Source of the DNA: Melanocharis versteri | Taxonomy: Eukaryota > Chordata > Aves > Passeriformes > Melanocharitidae | Assembly (NCBI GenBank): GCA_013397845.1 | Contig: VZTG01000433.1 | Span: forward strand, 46,072-110,071 | Length of the DNA: 64,000 bases | Reading direction: 5' to 3' | Part shown: positions 12,811-24,900 of the stretch, piece after piece | Numbering within the stretch: the first letter of the stretch is position 1 | Layout: each line of letters starts with the position of its first letter | The notes under the pieces: generated by a model | What the model was told of the DNA's origin: nothing | The model's database searches: none | Seen by the model: only the letters and a program-made list of their open reading frames with translations | Made by a program: the position numbers and the translations under genes

Positions 12811-15156
12811 TTGTGGAAATGTTAAGAGTAATCACAGATATTCGGAACTGACAGCAAAATCAGATCCATCCGAATTGGATTTTTTTTTTCACATGCATCA
12901 GCACAGAGAGGGGCACTGAACCCCATTTATCTTCAGCAAACAACCTTCATTCCACAGCTTTGCAGAAGATGCCAACAGCCATCATCCCTCAGCTGCCTGG
13001 ACTGTGATTAACACCTGACTGAGTTATGGCCAGCCTGGAATCAGGATTTGAGGTTCATCAACACTTCCCTGTGTGACAGATGCAGATCCACTGGTTCCAA
13101 GGCCGGCCCTCACCCCCTTGGATTACATTTTACCTGATTTGTCTCCATGCCATTACCTGTGGTTTACTCTCCTTGTTTTATTACTTTCCCTATTACCCTA
13201 CAAAATCAAGAGTTGACTTCACACCACCTTGTTGGCTGTGCTTAATCCTGACCTCAAAAAATGCTGGACAGCTCCTCTCCATCCTTCAGACAAAAACCCT
13301 GAGCAGCCATTCCAGGAATGGAATGAAACCCCAACAAAATCAGTGCTCACATGGAGGAAGAAAGAAAAACCCTAAAAAATCCAAACCCTCCACTCTCCAA
13401 GCCTGTAAAACTGCAACAGGAAGAATCCCCCAGATTGCCTGGAACAGGCTGAAGAGAAAGACACGAGAAAACAAAGCAACTCTTGGGAATCCTACTGTAA
13501 ACAGGAGCCTGCGTACACCCAGCACACTGCAAAGGAACAGCTAATCCCTGGAAAAATGTCAAAGGCACAGGGCTGCTTCTGCCAGCATCTGCAAGTCTGC
13601 CTGCCATCCATGCAACTGATGATTCCCCCAGGGCCCCCTGGTCTTTGCTTTTGGGGAGGGAATAACAAAAAAAAAAGAAGGAAAAAAGTGAAGTAGCTTG
13701 AATGCAAAACAGTCCATGAAAACAGTGAGGAATCCCTTCAGTGATGACATCCTGCTCCAAACCAGCAAGAGCTGAGCTACTCCCAACTCTAACTGTCCCT
13801 CACGCTGTTAGCAAATCAAAAAATCACTGGGATCCCACAAAAATTCCCACTGTCCCCCATATCAAAGCAAATTCCGACCTGACAGGACCTGCTGTACAAA
13901 TTCCTGCATTTTTGCAGGGCCAACGAAGAATTGCATCAATTCAACAGCACAAGAGGAAAGGACCAGGAGCAGCTCCACCTTGTCTGATCAATCCACACAG
14001 AATCACACAATTACCTGAGCCACCAAACAATAATATATATATATAAAAATGTATTTAACAGTAGTATCTTGGCATGCAGAGTTTAGACCCATCAGCACAG
14101 CATGATTCCTTTTCCTAAAATCCCATGCAGGAGGAACCAGGAGTGAACTCAGTTGCTTTATTATTTTTACATCAACAGGAAAGATAATTTGAATACAGAG
14201 ATTTTTAAAACTAGTTTTAATCAAGTGCAGTTAGTAGAGGATTCACAATTTTCTGCACACGAGTACGAGGACCACCAATGGAAATTCCTTACCTGAGACT
14301 AAAACTTGTGGTACAAATCAGCAGCAAAACAAATCCCCCCACTCCTCACACGGTCAAGTCCACAGAAATGAGGATATGCCTGAGAAACAACTATGCCAGA
14401 GCTCTTCTGCCAAGCCAAAAATGTGAGAGAACAGAGCACGAGCACAGATTTTATCAAATGGCCACTTGGCAAAGATAGAAACTGCCCTAAAAGCATCCTG
14501 GCAGCCACAGCTGGTGGCCTCATTTTTAGGCAGGATTTGCTAAAGACACTGACTCATCTTGAAGGCTCTTCCCTACCCCTGCCAGGACAGGATGGGCTTT
14601 CCCTCCTGCACTCCACCAGCACCTCCCTGAAGCACACAGAGAGACCAGAGCGTGTTGGATACATCCTCACTTCCCCCAGGGAGTGGACAGCTGTGGTGGG
14701 AGGTCCCTGTGTCCCTGCTGGTCCCTGACCCCTGGCCAGCACATCCCAGGACTGGCACAGAGCAGTGCCACTCCCCAGCCTGGTCCCCTGGCAGGTGAAG
14801 GTGACAAAGGCTGAGACAGGTGTTTCACCAACCTGCTCATTTCCACTGAAACAAATGAGGGAGAAATCTCACCATCTGCTCCGTGGGCGAGGAAATTGTC
14901 ACAGAGAACTGTCGAGGGCAGATTGGAAGGGAAGAACACAAAATTCCTGCTTTAGCACAACCAAATCCAGAGGGAAACGCCTGCCCACACCCCCAGCTGC
15001 TGAAAGTGTCCTGACAGAACTGAGCCAGGTGAGTCCTACCTGCAAAAAGGGAGGGCTGCAGCCCTTTTGTCGGTCCTCTCCCCCCTAGGGGATCCCAACA
15101 GGCTTTTGTTTCGGGGACTGAGTTTATTACCAAAAGACAAAACCCAAGGGCTGGGA

Positions 15157-15162
15157 TTTATT
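15157..15162 (-). terminator. Candidate GFER poly(A) signal
   Basis: TTTATT on the plus strand is AATAAA on the minus strand. A second copy lies at 15123-15128. They are the first canonical signals I see downstream of the GFER stop at 16326, giving a 3' UTR of about 1.2 kb. An earlier variant signal cannot be excluded. Confidence 0.45.
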
Positions 15163-16325
15163 TGTTCTAAGAACCTCAACGTCGTGACAGGGAAATTTTC
15201 TGAGCAGTTTTAATAGCCTGAATGACATCTTTAATCACACTTTTCACGCAGTACCTCATCATCAGTTCATTTGGGGTTGTGTTTAGAAATGTAACGACAT
15301 AAAAAGTTCAGGAATCATTAATCCATAAAAGTCTCATATTCATTTAACAGACCCGACTTGAAAGGACTTGACTGTGCCACAAAATATTAAAATGTGTTTC
15401 CAAAGGTGTTACTGGCTCTCTAATCACAAAGGAGCCCCACACGGTGGTGTGAGGACCAAAGTCTCAGATAAGAGGTGCCACTGCCCTAATTACAGCAGCA
15501 CCATTAACATTTCCAGTCAAAACTTGCAAAAAAACCCCCAAGGGTAAATTCACAGGTGTGCTGTGGGGCATGAGATAAGGAAGCTCAATAAAACGTGCAA
15601 GAAAACCTCAGCAGGAAGCACGGAAGGAAAAAAAACCAGCTCTTGTCAGGGTTTGTGCAAACTTCTCCCAGCCAGGAGTGCAGGAAGGGATGAGATCACG
15701 ACCTACGTGAAGAACTTGAAATGGTTTTGACTCTGTTTTGTCCTCCGACATGGTAAGTTGAAACACAAAACCAAACTGAGAAATCTCATGATTTTAGTGT
15801 TTAAGTTAAATGTACCTGCCCTCAGGACTTTTATCAAAGGAATTGGATGCGAGAGTAACAACAAATGTTGGAGATCCTGGAAAGAGAAATCCAGGGGTAC
15901 AGACTTGGCACAAAACCCGGAATGAGTTTTCTCCATCAGAACAACAGAAATGAGAATTACAATTAATCAGACCCATTTTCTACAACATCAGGGCAATGCC
16001 TGCAGAGAACACCACTGTGTTCAGGGAAAATGAATTCTAGCCACAAAAATAAGCAAATGCCCCCAAAATCAGGAAATGTCATAATGAAATGAGTTTGTCA
16101 ATGACCCAATCCCAGAGGTTTCTGGCAGCCTCAACCCCTCAGGTAATACATTACTGGTACTACTTATCAAAATAGAATTAGGGGTAGGATTTTCAAATCT
16201 CCTTTTGGCATTGGTTTAGCTCTGAATCAGTCCCACACAAACGGAGTTATTGACTCCCACAGTTCCTGCAGCAACTCCACGTGGACTGAAGTGCTCTGCT
16301 GGATTCCCAGAGCAATCCCTAGGGG

Positions 16326-18334
16326 TTAATCACAGCTCCCGTCCTTCCAGCCATCCCTCCAGCGCTCATCCACCCGGGAGCAGTCGAATTCCGACTTCCC
16401 CAGCTTCCTGTTCACTTCGTTGTGGAGGAGACACAGCCACTGGGAGAAGTTACTCCTGGTGCTCGTATCAGGTTGGTTTGTCCGTAATCTTCAGACGGGG
16501 AAGGGGAAAAAAATGACTTGAAACTTCTGAGAAAGAAGCTGAGAGCAGCAGAAAATTTGATCACAGAATCCCAGAATGATTTGGATTGGAAAGGACTTTA
16601 AAGATCATCTCATTCCAAGCCCCTGCCATGGGCAGGGACACCTTCTACCAAATCAAACACCTCAGCCCATTTCAGTCTTTGCCTCTACTACTGAGATTGC
16701 CAGTACAGGGCATTTTTGAGGGTAGAAGAATACTTGTTTCCTGAAAACCAAATTATTCCAAGTCCCAGTCTAATTCCAGAACTGTTCACAGGCTCAGGTT
16801 GAACCAGAAAAGTCCAAAATCACCTCAGGGAGGCCTTGGAGGCAGCACAGAATGCAACACCTGAGGACAGGTGTTTGTTTTTTGAGTAAGTGCATCTGTG
16901 ATTGATGCAATAGTGGAAGAAACCAGTTCAGGTAGCTACAAACCCCAAGTGCAGGAAGAGCTGCTGATATGCAAACTAGCTGCTGCAGCCCAGCACTTCT
17001 GGCAAGCCCCTCCAGCACAAAAAACCTGCTGAGGACACTCACACGTCCTTCAGAGCCTCAAAAAACCTGCTGAGGACACTCACCTTTCCCCCAGATCCTC
17101 AAAAAACCCCACTGAGGAAACTCACCTTTCCTCCAGATCCTCAAAAAACCCCACTGAGGAAACTCACCTTTCCCCGAGATCCTCAAAAAACCCCACTGAG
17201 GAAACTCACCTTTCCCCGAAATCCTCAAAAAACCTGCTGAGGCCACTCACCTCTCCCTCAGGTCCTCCGCGCAGTGCTCGCAGGGGTAGAACTTGGAGAA
17301 GAGGTTGATGAAGTCCCTCATCTCCTTCTGCTGAGCCCCGGAGGGCCGGTCGGGGTAGTAGGCGGCCATGGTGTGCAGGAAGGCCCAGGTGCTGCGGCCC
17401 AGCTGCTCGCTGTCCAGGGGACAGTCCGGAGGGGGCTCCTTCTCCTCCGCCACCGCCACGTCCTGCAGAGGGACAGAGGCGTGTGAGGGGACCCCGGGGG
17501 TTGGTGGGGAAACGGCCCCTTTGCGCTGGGTGGGAAGGTGAGATGGGGGAACAGGTCCTTCACATCCTTACTGAGGACATGGCAGAGCCCCCCTCACACC
17601 CTCTGAGGGGATACTGCAGACCCCCCTCACGCCTTCCATCGGAACACGGCAAAGCCCCCCTCACACCCTCTGTGGGGACAAGGCAAAGACCCTTTACACC
17701 CTCAGGGGACATGGCAGAGCCCCCCTCACACCCTCTGAGGGGACACTGCAGAGCCCCCTCACGCCTTCCATCGGAACACGGCAAAGCCCCCCTCACACCC
17801 TCTGTGGGGACAAGGCAAAGACCCTTTACACCCTCAGGGGACATGGCAGAGCCCCCCTCACACCCTCTGAGGGGACACTGCAGAGCCCCCTCACGCCTTC
17901 CATCGGAACATGGCAGAGCCCCCTCACACCCTCAGCGGGGGCAATGACAGAGCCCCCTCACCCCCGGGGAGAAGATGGAAACCCTTCCCATTCCTGCTGA
18001 AGGGAACCCTGTCCCCGGCTCCTGCACACCCTGAAGGGAACACGCAGCCTCATCCCGCTTGAGGGGACAGGATGGAGGACTGAGGGAGCTCTGCAGGGAC
18101 TGGGGGTCGCCAGAGGTCCCAGGGGAGGCTCCCGCCGCGCCTCACCGCGCCGCCCGGGGCCGCCTGCTTCCTCTGCTCGCGGAGCCAGCTCTTGAAATCC
18201 GTGCAGGCTCGGCACGGCTTCTTGGGCGGCTCCCCCGCCGCGCCGTGCGAGACGGGGAAGGGGAAGGAGCCGCTGTCGGTGCCCGGGAAGGGCGCGGAGC
18301 CCCGGCCCGCGCGGCCCTCGCTGGGCGCCGCCAT
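16326..18334 (-). CDS. GFER: FAD-linked sulfhydryl oxidase ALR (augmenter of liver regeneration)
   Basis: Three coding exons close in phase: 18146-18334, 17251-17462 and 16326-16488, giving 187 residues. The protein is the Erv1/ALR oxidase, which reoxidises MIA40/CHCHD4 in the mitochondrial intermembrane space using FAD and passes electrons to cytochrome c. Visible features: a distal shuttle CxxC at residues 41-44 (KPCRACTDFKSW), the ERV/ALR core from about residue 77, the catalytic CxxC at 124-127 (YPCEHCAEDLR), the FAD-site helix HNEVNRKLGK at about 156-165, and structural cysteines at 77, 153, 170 and 186. The C-terminus RWRDGWKDGSCD is nearly invariant. I chose the ATG at 18334 because its MAAP start matches the family; an in-frame ATG lies 14 codons upstream. 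Intron 2 starts with an array that repeats the exon 2 donor (17041-17250). Intron 1 is filled with a minisatellite. NOXO1 lies divergently about 9.8 kb away. Confidence 0.96.
16560..16665 (-). mobile_element. CR1 LINE 3' end inside GFER intron 2
   Basis: The plus strand reads 'cacagaatcccagaatgatt', 'ggattggaaaggactttaaa', 'gatcatctcattccaagccc' and 'ctgccatgggcagggacacc'. This is the reverse complement of a CR1 3' end, so the element is in the same orientation as GFER. Confidence 0.9.
17030..17266. repeat. 42-bp tandem array copying the GFER exon 2 donor junction
   Basis: On the minus strand, units of 41-42 bp run from the end of GFER exon 2 into intron 2. Each contains an exon-like GAGGA..GGGGAAAG block, then GTGAGT, then a pyrimidine/T run. 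The plus-strand string ctcacc (donor GGTGAG) starts at 17246, 17205, 17163, 17121 and 17079, spacing 41, 42, 42 and 42. A degenerate copy follows near 17037. The copy at 17246-17251 is the genuine exon 2 donor. The array therefore arose by tandem duplication across the exon-intron boundary. Confidence 0.9.
17560..17955. repeat. 132-bp higher-order minisatellite in GFER intron 1
   Basis: About three copies of a 131-132 bp unit can be followed by the string 'catggcagagccccc' starting near 17579, 17710 and 17842. Each unit is built of four related subunits of about 33 bp containing 'ccccctcacaccctctg'. Related pieces reappear upstream of exon 1 near 18620-18700, so the repeat family flanks the first exon on both sides. 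Confidence 0.85.
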
Positions 18335-18619
18335 GTTGGCGCCGCGGTGCAGGACGGGCCGGGGCGGCGCCATTCCCGCCCGGGCGCCGTGAGGGGGCTC
18401 GGGCCGTTTCTGGTGTATTTTTACCAAAAAACAGCACCAAACTCAGTGTTTAAATACTGTGTGTGAGCTTCACACGAGGCTCCCGCCTGTGCTTCCTCGA
18501 TTTTCGCTTCACATCGCCCCTCGGGTGTGGTGGGGCTGTGCTCGCCCTCAGGGTGGGCGCAGGGATCCCGTCAGCGGGAGGCTGAGGGGGATCTCCCTCT
18601 GCTTTCCCTCTGTGTGAGG

Positions 18620-18710
18620 GGGATTCTGCCGTGTGCCCCCTGAGGGCGGGAGGGGGCTCTGCCATGTCCCCTCAGAGGGTGTCAAAGAGCAGTTCCCCTC
18701 ATATGACCCT
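18620..18710. repeat. Remnant of the GFER intron 1 minisatellite, upstream of exon 1
   Basis: Strings such as 'ggctctgccatgtcccctca' followed by 'gagggtg' resemble the reverse complement of units of the 17560-17955 array. They are short and diverged. Confidence 0.5.
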
Positions 18711-18747
18711 TCCGAGGGAGCACAAAAATACATATAAATATCTGTAC

Positions 18748-19145
18748 ATATGGGGTCTGGAGCATCTCTGTGATGAGGAGAGACTGCAGGAGCTGAGCCT
18801 GGTCAGTCTGGAGAAGGGAAGGCTGAGAGGGGATCCCGTCAATCCATACAAATCTCTCCCAGGGCTGTCACAGGATGGTGCCAGACTCTGTTCAGTGACA
18901 GGACGAGGAGCAGTGGCCAGAAACTAAAACACAACAAGTTTCACCTCCACATGAGGAAGAACCTCTTTCCATGACGGTGGCAGAGCCCTGGAACAGCTGC
19001 CCAGGGAGGGTGTGAATGTCCCTCAGGAGACATCCCAAACCCACCTGGGCACGTTCCTGTGTCACCTGCTCCAGGTGACCCTGCCTGGCCAGGGGTTGGA
19101 CTGGATGATCTCTTCCAAACTCAGCTATTCTGGGATTCCGGGATG
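18748..19145 (+). mobile_element. CR1 LINE 3' fragment (about 400 bp)
   Basis: This is the longest CR1 piece in the GFER-NOXO1 interval. It starts with 'tggagcatctctgtgatgag' and 'gagactgcaggagctgagcc', runs through 'acatgaggaagaacctcttt' and 'gccctggaacagctgcccag', and ends with 'tggactggatgatctcttcc' and 'gctattctgggattc'. It is 5'-truncated. Confidence 0.92.
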
Positions 19146-20984
19146 TGTAGATGCTGTGTGTGGCAGAGCCCACAGCACACAGCAGCTCTCCTTCATGCCA
19201 GTGGTGCTGACGGGCACCTCGGCGTTATCTCCAGCACAGTCATACAATCAACAGGGTGATTTTATGGGCAAACAAGTGGATAACTCCATTCATCTCATGC
19301 TCCTCTATAGCAACACGCCCATATGAAGTTCTGCATGTTTTTAACACCTGTCACATGCTCGTAAATCCATATTGAGGGAGGATTTTCCTCTTTCTGAGAG
19401 CGTTGGCATGTGTCACAGCAGGGCAGGCGCTGCCTGGGAGCGGCTGGGCTGCTCGGGGTGACGGGGAGCCAGATCTGGCCCCAGGGCCTTGGTCTGTAGT
19501 GGACATTTGGCTTTTCTGCTTTCATTCCCAGAGATCCACAGGCTTGTGAGCACATGGGGGTGGTGACCCAGCTCCTGGGTGATGGTCCAGCCTGGCATCA
19601 GACTTTGGAGCTTGCTCTTTCACCCCTTGGAAGTGTTAATTAAGAAATTCTTCATGGAGGTCAGAGGGTGAAAACTTGGAGAGCAGCACAGAGTTGCTCT
19701 CGTCCTTCTTTTTGGCTTGATTCTGTCATGCTCGTAAAGGTTTGAGAGCCACAAGATAAGTCTCCTACTCTGAACAATGTGAATATTGTATCCACTTCAA
19801 CTTTTCTCCTCTTCATCAACTGTAAGTCAAGTGAAAAATATTATTATTTTGTTTAATGCGAACAAATGTATGTCCTGGATGACGCTGGACCAAAATGTCA
19901 CCTTATATATAAATATATATGTATGTATGATTTATTTAACACGGTGTGGTGTAAAATATGTATTAGAAAAAGCATAATTTTAGAGAAAACCCTTAAAAAC
20001 TTGCCCTCAAAAATATTTCAACATTTGGTGTGTTTCATGTGGAGATGGCGGAGCTGTTCTTGCTCTGTGGAGCACTGAGCTGATGGTCTGGATCTCCATC
20101 TTGGGGTCTCTATTTACCAGTGCTCCTTTATTTTTATTTATTTGCAATTTCATGGGAATATTTCCTTGCTGATTTTCGTGATGGAGGGAGAAGACACATG
20201 AGTAACTGGCAGGAACTGCTGGAATAGCTTTGTCTAAAGTTGTAGACAACTAGAAAGATAAATTTCACACGCAAAAGGAAGATCAAGTAGGGACAGTGAC
20301 ATTTTAATGTCTGTTTTCCTTGCCCACCAATAAATGTTTTAACTGATGCTCATGACCTCATTAATTGTTGTAAAGTCAGGAAAAAAGGTATGAGATACCG
20401 AGGGAATTTCCTCCAGAGCTTTATTGCTTGGTCTTCAAGCAATTAAATAGCTGCAGAGATGTTTCCAAGTCACAGCAATCTCCTGGTTTGGCCGTTAGCA
20501 GACTTTGCTTCCTTGACAGTGATTTAATTTATGGAGTCTGTGAAAATACCAGCATTTTTATTGAAAAGGAAGAAGCTCATAGCCTGGCAGGAAGCTGTTG
20601 GTTACAGAGATTTGTGCTTCACGTTGCTCCCCTTGCCCCTTTCCCGCTCGGCTGTAGGAGCACAGCTGGCTCTTCAGGAAAAGGTCCTCCCAGTTTTCTC
20701 CACTTGCCTTCAGGTCCAGCAGCAGCTTGGATTTCAAAGTTTAAAAAAATGGAGAAATGCTCCAATTCAAGTCAGAGCAGGGAAATTCACCTTACTGACT
20801 CTAAATGAATCCAAGTGCAGAGCCAAATTAGTTCCGTCTGAAGGAAGGAATGTGGTGCAGAGCCGAGGAAGGATGAGGGAACATTCACTCCTGCTCTGCC
20901 TTGGACAGCCCTAACCCACCCAGCCCTCTGCTCCCAGCACTGATTTACGAGCTGGAGTGTGCTAGAGCCTGTTACCAAACAAAC

Positions 20985-21165
20985 TCCTGACACAGATTAG
21001 ATTTTGGGGAGGAATTCTTCCCCGTGAGGGTGGGGAGGCCCTGGCACAGGGTGCCCAGAGCAGCTGTGGCTGCCCCTGGATCCCTGGGAGAGTCCAAGGC
21101 CAGGCTGGACCGGGCTTGGAGCAGCCTGGGACAGTGGAAGGTGTCCCTGCACAGGGCTCCTGGGA
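20985..21165 (+). mobile_element. CR1 LINE 3' fragment
   Basis: It has 'gggtggggaggccctggcac', 'ctgcccctggatccctggga' and 'gcttggagcagcctgggaca', then breaks off before the usual 3' tail. Confidence 0.88.
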
Positions 21166-21819
21166 ACAGGTGCTGCCAGCAAAGCACCTGTTTTCCAGCT
21201 GCTGGTGTCTGTGAGACTGGGCCCACTGAAGTCACTGGTGTCACTGAGTGTGTCCCTCTTCCTCAGAGCCACGCCTGGAATGGGGCGGCTCAGGGGGCGA
21301 TCACAGCAATCACCAGGAAGCAGCAGTAAAACCCATGGCGGAGAGAATGAAAGGCTGTGTTTGCCTTTCTCAGAGCTGTTTGATCTTCTGCTCTTACCTT
21401 TGCGCCTGCTAAACAAGAGCTGGGAATGGGCAGCTGACAGTGGGGCTTGGGGAAGGAAGAAGAAATGGCCTGACACTCTCCCCACCCCTCTGAGCCCTGC
21501 AAAATCCGTGGCACAGGGATCCTCACAGTGGGCTCGCTAGGTTGCCAAGGTCCCGGCTTAAACACAGCCCCTGAGCAAAGCTGGGTGACCTCAAGGACGG
21601 GTGGCTCCGAGGAGAGGAGACACAAGGGGAAATGATCCTGAGGGGGGATGATCCCAAGGAGGCTTCGCACAACTCTTTCCCAGCAGTGTGACCCCAGGTT
21701 CCTGCAGGTTGGTCATTATGGACTGGGACAAGGGATAATAATCTCGGAGCCTTCTTCATTTGGGAATCTAAACACCACTGAATATTCAGTAATTTATTGA
21801 AAGTTTTAAATAAGGCAGC

Positions 21820-21995
21820 TGGACTAGGTTGCCCAGAGAGGTCCTGGTTGCCCCATCCCTGGCAGTGCCCAAGGCCAGGCTGGACAGAGCTTGGAGCAAC
21901 CTGGGATGGTGGAAGGTGTCCCTGCCCATGGCAGGGGGTGGGACTGGATGGACTTTAAGGTCCTTCCAACCCAAACCATTCCATGATTCTATGTT
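21820..21995 (+). mobile_element. CR1 LINE 3' fragment
   Basis: It includes 'gcccatggcagggggtggga', 'ctggatggactttaaggtcc' and the terminal 'accattccatgattctatg'. This is a complete 3' end. Confidence 0.92.
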
Positions 21996-24900
21996 TTTTT
22001 AAGGGGAAAAATGTACCCTGTGTCTCTCAGGATCCTTACCAAGTGTTTTTGTGATGGTTTTGTAGGTAGTTCCAGCCGAATGTAACTGTTTCCCTCTGTA
22101 GGGGAATACAGCAGGAAGCTGTCTTTTATTTATTCGTAAGAATGTGAGCCTAAAGTCTGACCAGTGACGAGCCAGCACCAGGAATTAGTCATAGACTTGT
22201 TTGAGAAATTACAGCCAACTAGGAAATAGCAACAAAAAAAAAAGACGTTTTTTTCTGGGTAAGTGAATCATATTGATCCTCTCTGCTTGTGTGCAAGAAC
22301 TACAGCACCTGCAAAATTTCCCAAAAGTATGAATTTATCCCCCAGATATCAGGAAGGAGCCTGCAGCCTCACTGCCAGGGAATGCATGAGATGTTGATCT
22401 CGGTTCAGATCCATCCAGAACTGTTGAAATGTGTTCAGAACAGTCTGAAGTGTAAGACTGAGCACAAGACACTGCCTTGCTCAAATCTGGGCATCTACAC
22501 CAGACACTGAGTTTGTTCTTTTGAAGTTGGTGCCATTTTTATGTGTGGATCCTCTTGCTAAAATGAGAATCCATGAGTGATGGTGTATAGATTGGCGATG
22601 GCAGGGGCAGGGAGAAAACCAAATTATTTCTGCAGGTTGGTTCAGATGATCCTGCTTGTGTCGTGCTCCAATCTGTGTCCTCCTTCCCAGGCCCACTCGG
22701 CGCACCCCTGGAATCAGTTCTTCCATTCTGGGAATAAACACAGCAAAATTGGGGGGTCCTTTTGTGCTCTTGAGAAATGAAGCACAAAGCCTTCAGTGAG
22801 CAGCTCCTGTTCCTCTTGGCTTTGCAAAAAGGGAGCGGCCCTTGATTTGGGGTGATTCCTTTCTTCCACAAGGAGGTCAAAGGAATTCAACTGGAAGTCT
22901 CCTTCTGTGGAAGAGGTTTTCCTCAGGCAAGAGTTGCTATGTTTTGACTCATTAAGAGTTAAACACAAATGAAAGAACAATTCCTTCCACGTTACTCTTC
23001 TCCCACCAGGCTTTTGAGTGAAGATTGGATCTGGTTTTTCCTGGTTTCTAAAGGGGGCAAGGAATACAAGTTGCTGTCCTTGCTCTGAAATACAGGTGAA
23101 CTTTTGCCCAGAGCTCCTGGTGCTGGTGGAATTCCCAGGAGAGATAAGGCTTTGCATACTCTGCTCTTTGATGGCTGTGGGGAATGAGGAAAGGGAAAGA
23201 GTGGGACGAGCATCTCTGACTAATCTGGAAGGAACACAACGGCCTTGTCTCTGATGAATTTGCTATATTTAGCATGAAGTACGAACAGATTTTCCCCAAG
23301 TGAAAGCAGTATTTCTCCATGTTCGCTGGTGCTCGCTGCGCTTGCCGTTGGCTGTACTGGTGCTGCTGGGATTTTCCCCCGCCAGATTTGGGAATGTGTA
23401 GGGCAAGCTGTGCACTGCAGAGTCTCAAACCCCCTTGGAGACTCAACCCTGCTTTTCCTCTCCCTTCACATCCCGTTCCTGGGTCCCAGCACATCCACAC
23501 AGCGCTGGCCTCTTGCCATGCACTCATCAAGCACCGCTTTTCCCTGAGAAAATTATTCAGGCAACCTCCTCTTGCAGCAGCTTAAGTTACATTCTCACCC
23601 TTTCTAGAAGATTCCCTCTTGAATCACACTTTTGTCCTCTGCATAACCTTAGGGCAATATGTCACTTTTATAAAAGAACGATGAAATTATTGCAACAAGT
23701 GCTTGGCAAACAGGAGCCGTGTGCCATGCACAGCTCTGTGTGCCCCAGGCAGCAAACAAACCTCCTGTTATGGGCAGAGCTCTCCCTGGGCTGGGCAGGG
23801 CCGTCCCAAGGGCTTTGCAGAGAAAATGCCCCCTCGGGAGTGAGGTTTGAGGGAGTTTGATGTGATGCTGTGATTTTGGATCCTGAAATAGAGCTGCCTG
23901 TGAGGAGTGAGTGACCCCCTGCACAGAAGAGGGATGTGCACCTTGGGAAGCTCCCGTGATGGAGTGGGAAAGGACTGAGCTGCTGCCTGGGCTCAAAGGG
24001 TTGCTGAATTGGGTCTGCCACAGAAAAATGCTTTAGTGCCTGCAGCAGCTGCTGAAATTTGGATGAAATGAAATACTTTCTTCTGGATTAGTTACTGCAA
24101 AATCTCTCATCCCAGCCTGTGTGAAAGTTCAACTGCTTCCTTTGTTCGTGAGGTGAAGGAGACTTTTGTCAACTCCAGTGTCTGGGTTTTCATTATTCTT
24201 TTTAAATAAAGGTCTGTTTCTGTATTTATTAAAAGTCTAAAACCTCTTTGTACTTTTAAAATCGGCTTTTAGCATCTGGGCTTTTCATTAAAGGTGCTGA
24301 TAGGTCATGTGTCATCGCAGGTGACCTCCAAGAGCAGTAAAGGGCAGGTTTTGATCCTGAGGGTGAGCGAGGGAAAGATGAAGCTTTTCCACCAGCTTTG
24401 TACCAGGCCCCCCTTGGCTGTGCCCACAGCTCCTCTCTGTATCTCTCCTCACAGCTGCAGGGTGGTTTGAGGACTTTCCCTCTCTTTGCCTTTCCTGTGC
24501 TGGGCGCAGAAGGAGAAATCCCTGATGCAGAGTCACACACATCGCCAGCCATGAGGGGCACAGGTCACTCACCAGCCCAGACACAACTTCTGTGTGTGGG
24601 AAAGGATGTTCATAACACAGCTCCTCCCCTCCAAGCATTTGGGACAAGGCTGTTTCTTGTTGGGCTTGGAAAATGGCTCAGGAGGAGCTGGAGGGGAGCT
24701 GACTTTGGCTGCCCCCGAGCATCCGTGCACTCAGATTCTGCTTCTACTGAGGTTACTCCTGATCCACACTGAAATGAAAAGAAAAGCAGAGCATCAGTGT
24801 TTGTCTGTCATGGAAGGGAGGCTGATCTTGGAATGGAAATACTCAGTGGGACAGCCCTGCTGACTGTGGGGCCTCCTTTGTCTTCCCAGCCGTGGGCAAT

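Larger units (their letters stand above)
7541..15120. other. Intergenic region SYNGR3-GFER; no gene seen
   Basis: I see no exon with family signature or supported splice pairs here. It holds two CR1 pieces (about 10040-10215 and 12745-12810), an A-rich run near 13668-13690, a short AT repeat near 14032-14046, and otherwise unique sequence. Open frames of 100-180 codons on both strands show no domain features and no conserved splice context. Confidence 0.6.

Noticed and set aside
17030..17955. Regular direct repeats that could suggest a CRISPR array
   Set aside because: Units are contiguous without unique spacers, in a vertebrate gene; they are minisatellites.
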